From contig VZTJ01001760.1 of NCBI GenBank assembly GCA_013397795.1, positions 186,001 through 250,000 of the forward strand: a DNA stretch of 64,000 nucleotides. The letters are read 5' to 3'. Every line of letters starts with the position of its first letter. Positions within the stretch are counted from its first letter, which is position 1. Shown here piece after piece: positions 1 to 11,232 of the stretch. The notes below the pieces were generated by a model. That model saw only the letters and a program-made list of their open reading frames with translations, made no database searches and was not told where the DNA came from. Origin of the DNA: Orthonyx spaldingii (taxonomy: Eukaryota; Chordata; Aves; Passeriformes; Orthonychidae). The position numbers were made by a program, and so were the translations under genes.

Positions 1-212
1 GGGCATCCTGTTTACTTTAGGGGCAGAGGGAAAAATAGGAGCTGGCAGAGGGCTCTGAGGCCACAAGCCCTTTGTGCACCTGCAAAGCGGGAGACAGTTT
101 TTGTGGCTGTTTTTCTATCTCTCTCTCTCCTGTTGCCTTTGCTATGCTTTGCTTCTGGCTCTGCTGGTGCTTCAAGAAGTGTATCTGGTTCCTGCACCAG
201 TGTTGATTTATT

Positions 213-418
213 TTCATAGAACCACAGAGAAGTTTGGGTTGGGGGGGGGGACCTAAAATTTCATCCAGTTCCACGCCCTGCCATGGGCAGGGACGCCTTC
301 CACCAGACCAGGTTGCTTGAGTCCCCATCCAGCCTGGCCTTGGGCACTTCCAGGGATGGAGCAGCCACAGCTGCTCTGGGCAACCTGTGCCAGCTCTTCT
401 TTTCACCAAGATGGAAAG
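213..418 (-). mobile_element. CR1 LINE 3' fragment, type A
   Basis: The copy reads antisense to the window. It opens with a decayed octamer tail (TCATAGAACCACAGAGAAG) and the GTTTGGGTTGG block. It then shows CCATGGGCAGGGACGCCTTC and the body ending at GGCAACCTGTGCCAG. A run of ten or more G at 241-250 replaces the usual GGAAGGGACC and is probably slippage within the element. It is truncated at the 5' end near 418. Confidence 0.92.
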
Positions 419-1189
419 AGAAGTGCTTGATGACTTATAGATGATTGAAATCTACTGTCAAAAGTTAAGATGTCTTCTTCAATATCCTGATTTTCTGCTT
501 TGTGACTTTTTCTGAGTAACTTGAGAATTCTCCTGTGGGTTTTTAAGTTGGCACCATTGTGCCTGCACTTCTGTCAGTCTGGGCTCTCCCCTACCATGGC
601 ATCTTGAACCCACTCACCAATTTAGGTAACAGAGGATTGATCTTGTCTGACCTTCTAGGGCCACCTCAAGGAAGATCCACAGCTCTTACCCTGCCACTAT
701 GTGAGCTTGATATTTCTCTTCTGTTGAGTCTGCCACTGGTGAACCACTATTTAAAGACTAGCCAGGAACCAGGGGTTCACCCTGGCATGGGGAGATATGA
801 TCAGTGGGAAAACTCTCTCTGGTGGCTTCCCCAGCTATGGAAGGGGTTGAAATGCCAAGGAAGATCTGGGAATAAATCACCAGAGGTGGATGGTTGGAGG
901 CATAATAATGCATTAGCCTGGGTTATGGGTGACACTTCACATCATACTGCAATTTACACCAAGCATCTTGGCAGTGTCCTGGGTCTCGGGAAAGCCGGGT
1001 TGGTTGGCTCCTCCATCAAACTACCAAAGTTCTTCTGCATAATCATGTTCTGTCAGTGCTGTGATCATACTCTGGGCTTTTGGTGCTTCTGCTGTGGCAT
1101 GGAAACTAGTGACTGACACCTTTTAAATTAGCTCCTGCTTTCTACAGGAGTGCAGAACAGTTCCAAAAACCTTTACAAATGCTGCAGTT
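419..1189. other. Unique DNA, no feature seen
   Basis: I see no repeat or RNA gene here. A 185-codon open frame on the plus strand (559-1116) has no recognisable domain, and its composition (rich in Leu, Trp, Cys and Gly) looks like chance translation. I do not call it a gene. Confidence 0.5.
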
Positions 1190-1749
1190 TAAAGCAATCC
1201 TTGCAATTCTACTCTGCTCTGGTGAGGCCCTGTCCGGAGTTCTGCATCCAGCTCTGGGGTCCTCAGCACAAGAAAGATGTAGACCTGCTGGACCAAGTCC
1301 AGAGAAGACGACAGAGATGCTCCACGGAGAACCTCTGCTCTGGAGCCAGGCTGGGAGAGCTGGGGGGATGTTCAGCTGGAGAAGGGTCTGGGGAAACTTT
1401 ATTGCAGCCTTTCAGTACTTAGCGGGGTTTTGGAAGAATGATGGACACAGACTTTTTAGCAGGGCCTGATGTGACAGAACAAGGGGTGATGGCTTTAAAC
1501 TGAGGGAGTGTCAACTTAGAGTAGATACAAGGAAGAAGTTTTTTGTGCTGAGTCATGAGGCCCTGGAATAGCTTGTCCAGAACAGCTGTGGCTTCCACAT
1601 GTCTGGAAGTGTCCAAGGCCAAGTTGGATGGGGCTTGGAGCACCCTGGGATAGTGGAAAGTGTCCCTGCCCATGGCAGGGGTGGAATGAGATGGTCTTTA
1701 ATGTCCCTTCCAACCCAAACCATTCTGGGATTCTCTTTCATGATTCTAA
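1190..1749 (+). mobile_element. CR1 LINE, ORF2 end plus 3' UTR, type A
   Basis: This is one of the longest CR1 copies in the window. It runs from the C-terminal part of the reverse-transcriptase ORF through the 3' UTR to the octamer tail (CATTCTGGGATTCT ... GATTCTA at 1721-1748). The 3' UTR shows GTCCAAGGCCAAGTTGGATG, GGGATAGTGGAAAGTGTCCC and CCCATGGCAGGGG. It is truncated at the 5' end. The reading frame is broken by stops and frame changes, so the copy cannot move by itself. Confidence 0.95.
1210..1500 (+). pseudogene. CR1 ORF2 C-terminal remnant
   Basis: The translation contains YSALVRPCPEFCIQLWG followed by KKDVDLLDQVQRR. This matches the conserved block of CR1 ORF2 downstream of the reverse-transcriptase catalytic region (usual form YSALVRPHLEYCVQFW and LLERVQRR). 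Further on, ARLGELGGCSAGEG corresponds to the usual RLRELGLFSLEK. After about 1370 the match continues in another frame (EKGLGKLYCSL), which shows a frameshift, and then meets stops. The catalytic motif of the polymerase is not included. It is a dead fragment with no expected product. Confidence 0.85.
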
Positions 1750-3738
1750 GTCATGTGGCATGTTGTGAAGAACATGAATTTGTGATATTAGATAGGACCA
1801 GTTCTTGTCTGGGGCAGCTTTTTGCTGCTTAGTGGGAAATTAAGATGTTAATTTCTTGTCTTTCTCTGAGAGCAGCTTCACTTCCAGTGCATTTAACACC
1901 AGAAGATCTTCCAGATACTCTGGTTCTCCACTGAACATGAACCTTGCCCTGTGTTTACTTTGGTATCTGTGCTGGAGACTGCCAGGTCCTGAAAAAAACA
2001 TGTGCAGGAAACCTTCTGGTGCTGGTGTTATGCCATGGTGGGTGCTAGTGTTGAATCCTGACACTGGATAAAGTCTTACCTCTCCTGGGGTGGGATTTAA
2101 AAGGGAGATGCAGGGTAAGGGGAGCAATAAATAATGCTGCTCTCCCAGGTGGGATGAGATCCAGACCACTGACTTAAGAGACCAGAACAAGACCTAACAA
2201 TTATTTGTTGAGTCTTGGCAGCCTTCTGTGTGTCCAAAATCAGCTTGTTCCTGGGAAGGGGGGAAACATCCGGGATATTTCCATGTCTTCAGGCTCCCAT
2301 GGCTTCGCCCATGTGACCAAAGGCCAGGCAATCAGCTGCCCGTTGGCAAGATGGTTAAACCCAGGGAAAACACACTCGGATTTCACAGCTTTGAGCTGTG
2401 TAAAATGAAATATCCACCTGATGGCAGCAGAGAACGGGGAATGGGAGAGCTCGGGCTGCGTGAGCAGTCGCCAGCCCCGGGGGCTTCTCAGTGGCCAAAG
2501 TGCATCAGGGGATTCCCTAAATATGAGCGTGCTTTGGTGATGTGACCTTTCCAAGGCCGATGTCCCCTGTCCCTGGGAGAGCTCACTGACATAATCTCTG
2601 TAACCTCCTGGAGAGGAAAAGGCCGTGCGGGGTTCAGGTACCACTTTTGGGGATGTCAGGGCATGATGAGCATCTTGAAGTGCCTGGTGTTGCTGGAGGA
2701 CGGCTTCTGCCCAGCAGCAGCATCTCCAAAATCCACGTGCAGAGGGCTGTGATGGCACAGCTGCAGGCTGGGTGCCTGTGGTGGCCCCTGCCAGTGGTGC
2801 TCACTCTGGACACTGTCCCTGCAGCCATGGGCATGATCCTGGTGGTGGCTGTTAGTGTCAGGGAGAGTGGGAGAATGGGACATGGATGGACCTAGCAGGG
2901 AATTTCGGCATTTCCCATGAGGTATTCAAGCACAAGAACCCTCAAAGCAAAACCGGGGACTTGTTTTAGAAGGGACAGAGGAACATAAAACCAGGAGAAG
3001 GGTTGGTACCAAAGCACGTCTTGGAAAGGGATGAGGCCAGTGACCACAACTTAGAGCAGGTACCTTTCTGCAAATGGCTTTTTATGGCCTTACAATCAGC
3101 ATCTTTCCAGGATTTGCTGGAACAGGCAAGGATGTGGGTCTTCCCATGTGCCATGGAGTCAGGACAGCCATCTGTGGCACATTGCACTGAAGATAACTTT
3201 TCTTTTCTTAACTGAAACTCTTGTTGAGGAATAGTCCTAGTCCTGTGATTTTTAACTTCTATTCTGACAAACTCTTTGGGTCATGGGAGGAGGATTTAAG
3301 AAAAGTCATAGGGAATATCTCAAAGGAACACTCTTAAAACAAAATAACTTTTTGCATTTAAAACATTTTCCATTTTTAATTTGATTCTGTGAAAAAAAAT
3401 ATACTGTTGAGTGCTCCATTTGCAAAAAAAATGCAAAGTGCCTTCTGCACCTTCCCTTTCCAAACCCTACTAGGATGGCCCCACCATTGCCATCAGCTCA
3501 GGTCACCAGGCAGGAGAGGGGATGATTTGCTGCTGTGAAAAGATGGGGCTTCCTCAACCCGAAGCTCCTCCCAAAACCAGCCAGGGAGTGGAAGCTTGTC
3601 ATCCCAAAGGTAAATCCTATGCCTATCCCTAATGCCTAGGCTCTTGTTTTGATGTGTTTCAAGGGACCAAAGGAAAAAAAAGCCCAAGAAGGAACAAACC
3701 CCAACATAACTGTTTGAAAACTATTGCATTTATTTAAA
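1750..3738. other. Unique DNA, moderately GC-rich in the middle
   Basis: No repeat family is recognised in these 2 kb. The part from 2430 to 2880 is richer in G+C and gives overlapping open frames on both strands, the longest being 172 codons on the minus strand at 2240-2758. Open frames on both strands at once are expected from base composition and do not support a gene. Confidence 0.45.
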
Positions 3739-3952
3739 ACTATTAGGAAAAATTTCTTCATGGAAAGGGTCGTCCAGTCCTGGCACAGCTGCCCAGGGCA
3801 GAGGTGGAGTCCCCATCCCTGGGGGGATTTAAAAGCCATGTGGATGTGGCAGCTGGGGACATGGGTCAGTGGTGGCCTTGGCAGTGCTGGGGGAGTGGTT
3901 GGGCTCAATGGTCTTGGAGGGCTTTTCCAGCCTAAACAATTCTGTGATTCTG
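3739..3952 (+). mobile_element. CR1 LINE 3' fragment, type B
   Basis: It starts at the end of ORF2 (TTAGGAAAAATTTCTTCATG) and runs through CACAGCTGCCCAGGGCAG, the GTGGATGTGGCAGCTGGGGA block and GGCAGTGCTGGGGGA to the octamer tail AACAATTCTGTGATTCTG. The 3' UTR differs from type A copies, so it belongs to another CR1 subfamily. It is truncated at the 5' end. Confidence 0.95.
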
Positions 3953-4029
3953 CATTGGCAGAGTAACACAGATGTTGTATGAACTTGAAAAAACAAATGT
4001 GGAAGGTCACTGCTGCTGTTGTTAGCTTT

Positions 4030-4390
4030 GAAGAGCTGGCTGGTCTTTGTGTGATTACTGTCCTATTGATGAGAATAATTGAAAAATAGTATTTTTATCC
4101 ATATGACCTTCCAGTGACCAAGTAATCAGAGCAACAGCACGTCATTGATTTGGTGTCAGGTGAAGACCAGTTGGGAGAACACAGTGCTGAACGGGAGGGC
4201 AGCCTTGTTTGAAGACCAAGGAAAGCGGAACAAGTTGATTTCAAAGATAATCTCATTCTGCATTCAAAGTGAACCTTTAGCTAATAATATTAAATGTTAA
4301 CAAAAGAGACTATGGTCAGTTGCGGGTAATAAACTATTAATTAGAGCTTTGTCAGAAATGGCTCTTGACCTTTGAGCCAAGACAATAACC
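4030..4390. promoter_or_regulatory. Candidate conserved non-coding element
   Basis: This AT-rich unique block includes AACTATTAATTAGAGC near 4330 and GACCTTTGAGCCAAG near 4370. It is repeat-free and has the texture of vertebrate enhancers. Conservation cannot be seen from one sequence, so this is a guess from composition and motif density. Confidence 0.2.
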
Positions 4391-5512
4391 AGTTGGGGGT
4401 CCTTTGTTTCCATGCTCTTGACTCCAGCAGTGTCAAATGTTGGATACAGGTGAGTTATGTTGTTCTTCCCCTTTGGGAAAGGTGATGCCTGGTAATTTGA
4501 GGATATTCAACAACTTAGAAACTAATTAGTTTAAAATTAAATTTTCCACTCTGCCAGGCCAAGCACAATAAGACAAGGCCTTAAGACACAGGAGAGCACT
4601 TTATAAAGGAGTAAAGGGTGACTGGGCACATGAAAGAGCCCGGCACGCCTTTCAGGCAGATCCAACCACCCTAATTAGGTGGAACACAAAACTGTCCCCT
4701 GGCTCCTGCAGACCTGAGCTGCTGCCAGTGCTCATGGGATCCCAGAGCCCTGAAAGCTGCCAGGGCTGGAGGAGGTCCCCCTGATGCCCCCAAATCCTCC
4801 CCATGCACCGCTTTATCATGGGATGTTCTCTGCCCACCTATACGTTTGGTTCCTTTCCACTCTCCTCCCTTGTGCTGTGTGCAGCAAACTGGGAGGATAA
4901 AATAAGCTCAGCTGTCCAACTAAAGACCATTTAAAACTTTTTAAAAATTAATTAAATTAATTGTGGGCAGAAATGATGGGTTTGCAAGACATCGCTGTGC
5001 CTGTTACATCCCCCTGCTGATCTAGCTGAAATCTGCCTCTGAAAGGTGTAAACCCAAATCCCATCTCTTCCCTTGCACTTGGATTTCCTTCATTGCGCCT
5101 CTTGCCCTCAAAGCCCTACTTCAGTTAAACCTAATGCTCCCCATTCCCAAGGTCCTGGTACAACCTCAGCTTTCTGGAAAGGCATTTATGGGCTCCTTCC
5201 CACCCGATGGTCATCCCAGGGCTGAGGACAGCTGCTAGCTACAGGGGCCAAGGCCAAGTCTTCCCTTCTACAGATGGTCACTGTGGATGTGCTCAGTTTG
5301 CCCACCAGGACACAAAGTGTCTGTGGTGGACAAGGTGAGCTTTTCTCTTGGGATGTGCTTCACTGCCTGGAGCCTGTCCACTGCACAAGAACTGTGCAAG
5401 TATTTGTAGGATTGGGTTCTAGTGGAGTAAATCCTGCCAGGTAGGAATCTCCTCTTGAGTGCCATTAGGTTACAATTAATTTGGGTTACTACAGAAAGGT
5501 GGGGTTTTTTTA
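4391..5512. other. Unique DNA, no feature seen
   Basis: Mixed-composition DNA. A short AT-rich stretch (TTAATTAAATTAATTG near 4948-4963) is the only local feature. I see no repeat match or credible coding signal. Confidence 0.45.
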
Positions 5513-5625
5513 AACAAAAAAAACCCAACAAAAACCAAACAAGCACAAACAAAAAGAATCCTCACACAAAACCACCACCAAACAAACAAATGAGAAAACA
5601 ACAAAAAAATCAACCAAAGCAAAAA
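5513..5625. repeat. A/C-rich low-complexity tract
   Basis: Over about 110 bases the plus strand is almost only A and C, with units such as AAACAAAC and CCACCACC. This is simple low-complexity DNA. The open frame of Lys, Asn, Pro and Thr through it is an artefact of that composition. Confidence 0.85.
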
Positions 5626-6395
5626 TATCTTTCTGAATGTCCTCAAACTACTTTTTGAAATACCAACAAACCCAAAGAAGGGTTACATTAATCATGCTAA
5701 AACCTGTTTCCCAAGCCCCCAGAAGCCCCAAGCCCCTACTCCAAGCCAGCTCTGCACCATCATCCTCTATCTTGTGGTTAACATCGCTGAATGCTGGATA
5801 AACTGTAATTGTTCATAAGCAAAGTAGCACTTCCCAAAGTACAGTATTTGTTTAATGGATCATTAAACCAATATAAATAATGCTGAAACATGCATGAAAG
5901 CAATGAGGATTTAAACGTAATTACATAGGGAAACTTGGAGCGTGACTGTCCGCTCTTGGAGGCTGTGGCATGGAAGGGAGGGGATTAAACCAAGCTCAGG
6001 AGAGGTTTGACTCTCCAAAATACTGTTTTAGATTTTTGCATTTCTTTTCTGCTTAAAGAGAAAATTTGAGGATGGGCTCTGACCTTTCTACCTTGTTCCT
6101 GGAATGATTTCCCCTCTACTGATTTCATCAAGATCAGTGAAATTAAATTAAAAAGAAAAAAAAAGATCATTGCTTCTACGGCTGTGAGAGTTGTTGGGAT
6201 TGAAATGAATGAAGAAACCATGCCAGTTTTGGGGAAGATTTTGGAGCTGTGCTAGTCTATCTTACATCCATAGATTCAACTTCCAGAGGGGAACTCAATG
6301 ACCATTTTAGTTGACTTGCCAGAGAATTTGCCACAGTTTTGACTTGTTCAGGTATGTAGTTTGGTAACTCACTGCAGGGCTTCTTGGTTTGCAGC
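5626..6395. other. Unique AT-rich DNA, no feature seen
   Basis: No repeat family or gene is recognised. A small AT-rich patch at 5830-5930 (ATCATTAAACCAATATAAAT, then GTAATTACATAGGG) resembles enhancer-type sequence but is too short to call. Confidence 0.4.
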
Positions 6396-6399
6396 TAAT

Positions 6400-6411
6400 T
6401 TTTCTTTTTTT

Positions 6412-6456
<45 letters not shown>
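6400..6456. repeat. Poly-T tract beside an ambiguous base
   Basis: About 57 bases are nearly pure T, broken by single C residues at the start. An N follows at 6484, which suggests lower sequence quality after the homopolymer. The length of the T run should not be trusted. Confidence 0.95.
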
Positions 6457-6457
<1 letters not shown>

Positions 6458-6930
6458 AAAAAGAAATGTTAATCACAGCGTTTNGAAGATATCAACATTG
6501 CAGCTGGAGGAAAACAGCATGCTTGGGCTAAAACCTCATCTGTACACTGGTCATCTCCCATCACTCTGACTTTTACTGCATGGGGAGATAATTTAATGCT
6601 TTGAAAATGCCAGTTATCAGCCCTAGTGCAGCCTCACTGGCTGGTGCAGACACACAATCAATGGAAGTTTGTTATTCTGTTCATTATTACTTAAATGAAC
6701 GTAAACACATTTGCCAGTAATCAAAAATATTGCACAGGAGAGCATCGTTGCACCAATAACTTCCATGTTCTGTATACAGCATGGGAGAGCACTTGGGGGC
6801 TCTTAATATCTAAAATCTAACTCTCATCTGAGCAGTGGAAAAGACAGCATCTTCACGGTCCTCATCTCCATGACCATGAGTTTTAAAATAAATTGTTGGG
6901 AGCGCCTTGCAGAGGAAGGGCTGATTCAGT
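6457..6930. other. Unique AT-rich DNA, enhancer-like texture
   Basis: The stretch is free of recognisable repeats and holds GATAATTTAATGC near 6588 and TTCATTATTACTTAAATG near 6680. It might be constrained non-coding DNA, but nothing here proves it. Confidence 0.25.
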
Positions 6931-7056
6931 CCTAGAACATTGCAGAATGGTTTGGGTTGGAAGAGACTTTAATTATAATTTTGTTGCAACCCTTCTGCCA
7001 TTGCCAGGAAGGTCACCCACTAAATCAGGTTGCTCAGGGCCCCATTCAGCCAGTCC
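6931..7056 (-). mobile_element. CR1 LINE 3' fragment, type A
   Basis: It begins with the decayed tail and GCAGAATGGTTTGGGTTGG at 6942. It continues through TTGCCAGGAAGGTCACCCAC and CAGGTTGCTCAGGGCCCC, and is lost after about 7056. It is short and diverged. Confidence 0.88.
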
Positions 7057-7710
7057 TCACACGCCTGCTGGGTGCACCACGAGGACATGAGGTCTTCATG
7101 GACCTCTGCTCCAGGCACTCCATGCATTGAAGAGGAGTTAATATTCCTCTTTTTGCATCAAGAACTGAGTTCTGGGCTCTCTTCTGTGTTTTAGTATCTA
7201 AGAGCTCTGGGTTTTATCCCTGCTGTGCTTCTGGATTCCTGTGGGTGCCCTTGTCAATGTGATGTGGGGGCAGGATGATCCCCACGGAGGGATACTGCTC
7301 TCCTGCTCTTGCTCAAAGCCCTAGCACACTATAAACAACATCTACAAAACCCTGACCTGCCTAATGTGTCCAGACCACTAAACTCTACTATTTTTTTGGC
7401 AGCTGGACATCCAGAGGGACCTACCAACCTCTTTTGTAGCTCCTCATCCACTCTAATCCCAGCTCTGAAGCTCAGTACTGTATTTTTGGAGCCAGCAAGA
7501 TCCAGGGGATGCAATCAGAGCAGACTGTGACACCCAAGGGTGTCCAGTGTGTGGGATTTTCCCATCTTTCCCTGGGACGTGAGATGTGACAGCTCTCCCA
7601 CCTTCCTGGACCTGGAGAGGGCAGCAGAGAAAAGCAGAGCACCTTTGGCTGCGAGCGCCTGGATGGAGCAGGAGCAGCTGCGTTGCAGTATCCAAACACA
7701 CTTCTCTGTG
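7057..7710. other. Unique DNA, no feature seen
   Basis: Short open frames occur on both strands between 7309 and 7701. None shows a domain or a usable splice context. No repeat is recognised. Confidence 0.4.
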
Positions 7711-7980
7711 AGGAGGGTAATTTAGAGCAATTACACCGATTATTATTGCTTTTCTAATTAGTGCTTTTCCTACAGAATTAGCTGAGTGTTTATTAGGAGC
7801 CGCTTGTTGCCAATAGCTTAACTGCTTCAGTACCAGTTTTTATCAAACATTAGAGTGGCTTAATTTTATTATTATTTTTTTTTCCCCCTCTGTGTGTAAC
7901 TGGTTTTGTTATCTGGTTTCACATAAAAGCCCCAATTAAATATTCATTTTGCTTTGTTACATATGGCATTAAATTTTCAT
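7711..7980. promoter_or_regulatory. Candidate conserved non-coding element
   Basis: A repeat-free, AT-rich block contains several homeodomain-type cores, including TCTAATTAGTGC near 7754 and CCAATTAAATATTC near 7931. GTTATCTGG near 7908 is a possible GATA site. Dense TAAT cores in unique DNA are typical of developmental enhancers. The call is inferred from motif density only. Confidence 0.3.
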
Positions 7981-8005
7981 GAGCTGTATGTTCTCCTTGA
8001 ATTTT

Positions 8006-8036
8006 GGGGTGGGGGGTGGGACAGAGAGGAGAGGGG
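8006..8036 (+). other. Possible G-quadruplex
   Basis: Four G runs (4, 6, 3 and 4 G) are separated by one T, one T and a 12-base loop. Two one-base loops would favour a stable fold, but the last loop is long. The stretch sits in unique DNA with no gene in view. Confidence 0.4.
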
Positions 8037-8039
8037 CAA

Positions 8040-9062
8040 AGTAACCCACGTTCCCTTAAAGGCAGGGATGTGCATGTATGTTTTTTGCTTTAGTGATAGT
8101 GAGGGAACTGGGAAAAACAAAAGAAAAAAGGAAAAGAGAAAAAGCCTTTTGTCATGTACAGTAGAGATCCAGCCTTAGACCCAGCAGCTTAAAGGAAAAA
8201 AATTGTGAGGCAGGTGGAGTTTTGGTGTCCCTCTTTGCATTGTGGCACAAGGTTGCATCATCAAGGCTGATCTCAGGATAAAAGGCTCCATGGGTGCAGA
8301 GAAGGTGATTTTTCACTCTCAGCCCCTTCCCGCCATTTTTCTAAGAGTCTTTGAGCAAGTTTTGTGGGTCTGTAGCCCACACAATTCTTCCTCTGTTCCG
8401 TCAGGGTGTGAACTTGTATTCCTGGAAAGTGGTTATGTCTTAGCAATGTGGAGGGAAATGGTTGGTATCAATGGTGGCTTGATCAGGGGATTAACAAAAT
8501 TAGCAACAATTAAATCCTTACCCTCCTTTCTAATGAGGGGATAAGGATTTGAAGAGCAAAATTTGGACTTTTTTTTTTTAAGCCACGAAATTTCAATTAT
8601 AACAGCAAAGGGAAAGCTACATTTGAGCAAATTCTCTCAATATATCCCATAAAAATCCAATTAAATACTTTCTCCAAAATAACACTTGTTCTAAGACACT
8701 TTAGAGGTTTGTTGTTCAGTTTCTTTTCCTTTTTTTTTTTTTTAATTATGTGTTCACTGTCAAGGGGAAAGTATGGTTTTGTTTAATTTTTTGGCCAATT
8801 CTCTTTGGTCATTTCTTAAGCAGTGTCATGACTTTGTATGAAATTTAAGCACCCCCATTTTTATCCTTAGAAAACAGTAATGCTTCCCATCTGTGCTTTG
8901 AATTATAAAGGGAAAAAAATTGAAAAATGAGGAGAAAGTATTATTCTCAATTTTTCTTCTTCTTCGCTTGCTTTCAGGAGGCAGATGGGAGTGATGGGAC
9001 ATGGAGAGCCAGGAAAGAGCTGTCACCTTTTCCCTCCTACTACCCTCAAAACCAGAGAAAAT
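8040..9062. other. Unique DNA, no feature seen
   Basis: AT-rich sequence with short A and T runs (near 8568 and 8730). No repeat family or coding signal is recognised. Confidence 0.4.
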
Positions 9063-9096
9063 AATCCAGTGGTTTTCAAAATCCAGTGGTTTTCAA
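9063..9096. repeat. Tandem duplication, 17-bp unit x2
   Basis: The unit AATCCAGTGGTTTTCAA occurs twice back to back without mismatch. Perfect identity suggests a recent duplication. Confidence 0.95.
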
Positions 9097-9650
9097 AGTA
9101 TGAATATTCTTGATAATTTTTAATAGTAATATAGTGAGTTTTAACACAGCATACAGAGGAATTCACACGTTCTGCAGAAGTGCTGGGATGAGCATGTGGG
9201 GTCCAGGTCTCAATGAAGGGATTTAAATTATTATCCATAATAAAAAAATTTCTAACTGGTGACATTTCTGCCAGTTGTGGGTGTCACAGTCATATCTGAC
9301 TGCCTGTTGTGAGCTTAAAGAGCTGCCTTGAGCAAGGAAACACATTTTTTCCTATTTGAGGGTAAAAATAGGTTCAAAATACTTGTCCAGCACAGGCAAA
9401 CCAAATGTCTTCGGTGTTTCTGGATGTGATCTGTATGACTGATTTTATGTATTATAATTAAATATTAAAATGCAACATAATTTAAGTAAAACTATATATA
9501 TTTGTGTGTGTTTTATAGTATATACATATCTTTCTTTTTAAGGACATATTTCTCCACGATATCAGTGATCATGGAATAACTACTTGGCAAAACATTGACC
9601 AGAATATCAAATCCTCCGAATTATGTCCTACTTATGGGTTTCCAAAAGCG
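9097..9650. other. Unique AT-rich DNA with AT/TG dinucleotide patch
   Basis: At 9490-9531 there is a patch of TATATATA and GTGTGTGT type. The rest shows no repeat match and no coding signal. Confidence 0.45.
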
Positions 9651-9706
9651 AGCTTTAGAATAAATTCCAGGGGATAAGTAGGATGGGAAATACACAGGCT
9701 AATATG
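9651..9706. repeat. Unexplained dispersed repeat, copy 1
   Basis: This block aligns with 11791-11846 in the same orientation at roughly 80% identity by eye. The best shared part is AATACACAGGCTAATA. It does not look like CR1, and I cannot name the family. The similarity may extend some 30 bases upstream in both copies. Confidence 0.6.
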
Positions 9707-9707
9707 T

Positions 9708-9752
9708 GTACACGCAGCGCGAGCGGTGCCGCTGCAACGGCTCGAGCCGGGG
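9708..9752. other. CpG-dense patch
   Basis: Nine CpG dinucleotides lie within about 45 bases (GTACACGCAGCGCGAGCGG and GGCTCGAGCCGGGG), inside DNA that is otherwise poor in CpG. The patch directly follows copy 1 of the dispersed repeat and is absent after copy 2. Confidence 0.6.
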
Positions 9753-9755
9753 AAG

Positions 9756-10819
9756 GTGGGAAGATAAATGAAATTCATAGTCAATACATCATTTCTTATC
9801 CCCCTCTTGGGGCAAAGGGTTCAGGTTTTGTTTGGTTTGGATTTCTTTTTTTGCCTGTATTCATCTGTGACTTCTTTGCAGCTATCCCTGAACGTGAGAG
9901 CAGGAGCAGGGAGACCTCAGGGTACCTTATGGGGCCATCCCAACCTTCCCAGGGTTTTCAGGTGCATTACTGACTCTTGGGGATGGGCCCCCCTGAGGCA
10001 CCAGAAGTCCTGACTTTGGACAATGTAGTATATTTGTTTTTTATTTTTTTTTAAAGTCAACTTCAATTACCAATTCCTTTCTTTGCTTTAAATAGCAAAT
10101 TTTAAACCAAGCTTAACTCCAAAGAACCTATGGAGCTATTAAAGGTGAATTAAAGCTGGAGGAGAACAGAAATCATTCCCATGTCAAAAGGTGAACAAAT
10201 TCACTAAATAACATTTATTAAATAACATCAGATGAAACAGATTTTTTCGAGAAACAAAATGTTCAAAAATTTAGAGGCAAGGCATCATTGTAAGTTAATC
10301 TAAATGGCATATTTAAATTTCTAAGCAGTATTTTGAAATGATCCAAAATTACTTTGAAAATGTGAAGCCCTTGTCACCACTGCTGTCTTGGGAAAAAAAA
10401 AGTGAAAAAAGTAGGGTCAAATTAAGCAATTCTTTAAAATTATTTTTCTTATCTTTAAGAGAAGAAGAAAACTCCATTGCTTATAGGTTTCACATGCTGT
10501 TTTTCTCTCATTTTTTTCAGGGGCTAGAAAATAAGGGAGAATATTTTCAATTCATGTAATTCATCAATTTCATTCCTAGGACAATGGATGGTTGGTGGGG
10601 AGGACACAGGGTGCTCTGGGCAGGATGCACATTTGAGTGGTTCATCTCTGCACCAACATCCAAGGCAAAGGGGTTTGTCTGCCCTGACTTTGTCTTCCTG
10701 TTAGTTTAAATATGGTTTTTTCATAAGTACAAGCACAGGTATGTCACTCTTAGAGGGTTCATCTAGGTCTGGCATTCAAGTTCTTCTCTTATATCACATG
10801 CACCCATCAAGGACTTTGC
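9756..10819. other. Unique DNA, no feature seen
   Basis: AT-rich from about 10020 to 10560. No repeat family or convincing coding signal is seen. Confidence 0.4.
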
Positions 10820-11108
10820 ATCATGGAATTAAAATGTTTTGGTTTGGAAGGGAACTAAAGCTCATCCTATTCCACCCCCTTCCAGCGGCAGAGACACCTT
10901 CCACTATCCCAGGTTGCTCCAAACTTGTCTTGGACACTTCAGGGACTGCGCAGCCACAGCTTCTCTGGCCAGCCTGTGCCAGGGCCTCCCCACTCTCACA
11001 GCCAGGAATTCCTTCTGAATATCCCATCTAACCCTGCCCTCTGGCAGTGGGAAGCCATTCTCCCTTGTCCCATCGCCACGTGCCCTCATACAAAATCCCT
11101 CTGTCTTA
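10820..11108 (-). mobile_element. CR1 LINE 3' fragment, type A
   Basis: The tail begins at ATCATGGAATTAAAATG. The body runs through CACCTTCCACTATCCCAGG and GCCAGGGCCTCCCCACTCTC, then into the ORF2 end, with CCTTGTCCCATCGCCACGTG near 11069. It is truncated at the 5' end. Its truncated end faces that of the next copy. Confidence 0.94.
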
Positions 11109-11232
11109 CATGCAGGATGAGACAAAGGGCTTCAGGAGAACAAAATTTCCTCATATTTGCAACAACAGGGGAAAAGCTGAAGCATGATGAAGTGCCCAGA
11201 ATTCCTTTTCAAATAGTTACTCACCTAATTGA

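Noticed and set aside
559..1116. 185-codon plus-strand open frame
   Set aside because: No recognisable domain, no supporting splice or promoter context, and a composition typical of chance frames.
2240..2758. 172-codon minus-strand open frame
   Set aside because: It lies in GC-richer DNA with overlapping frames on both strands, which lowers stop frequency by chance. No domain is seen.
5455..5658. 67-codon frame rich in Lys, Asn, Pro and Thr
   Set aside because: It is the translation of an A/C-rich low-complexity tract.
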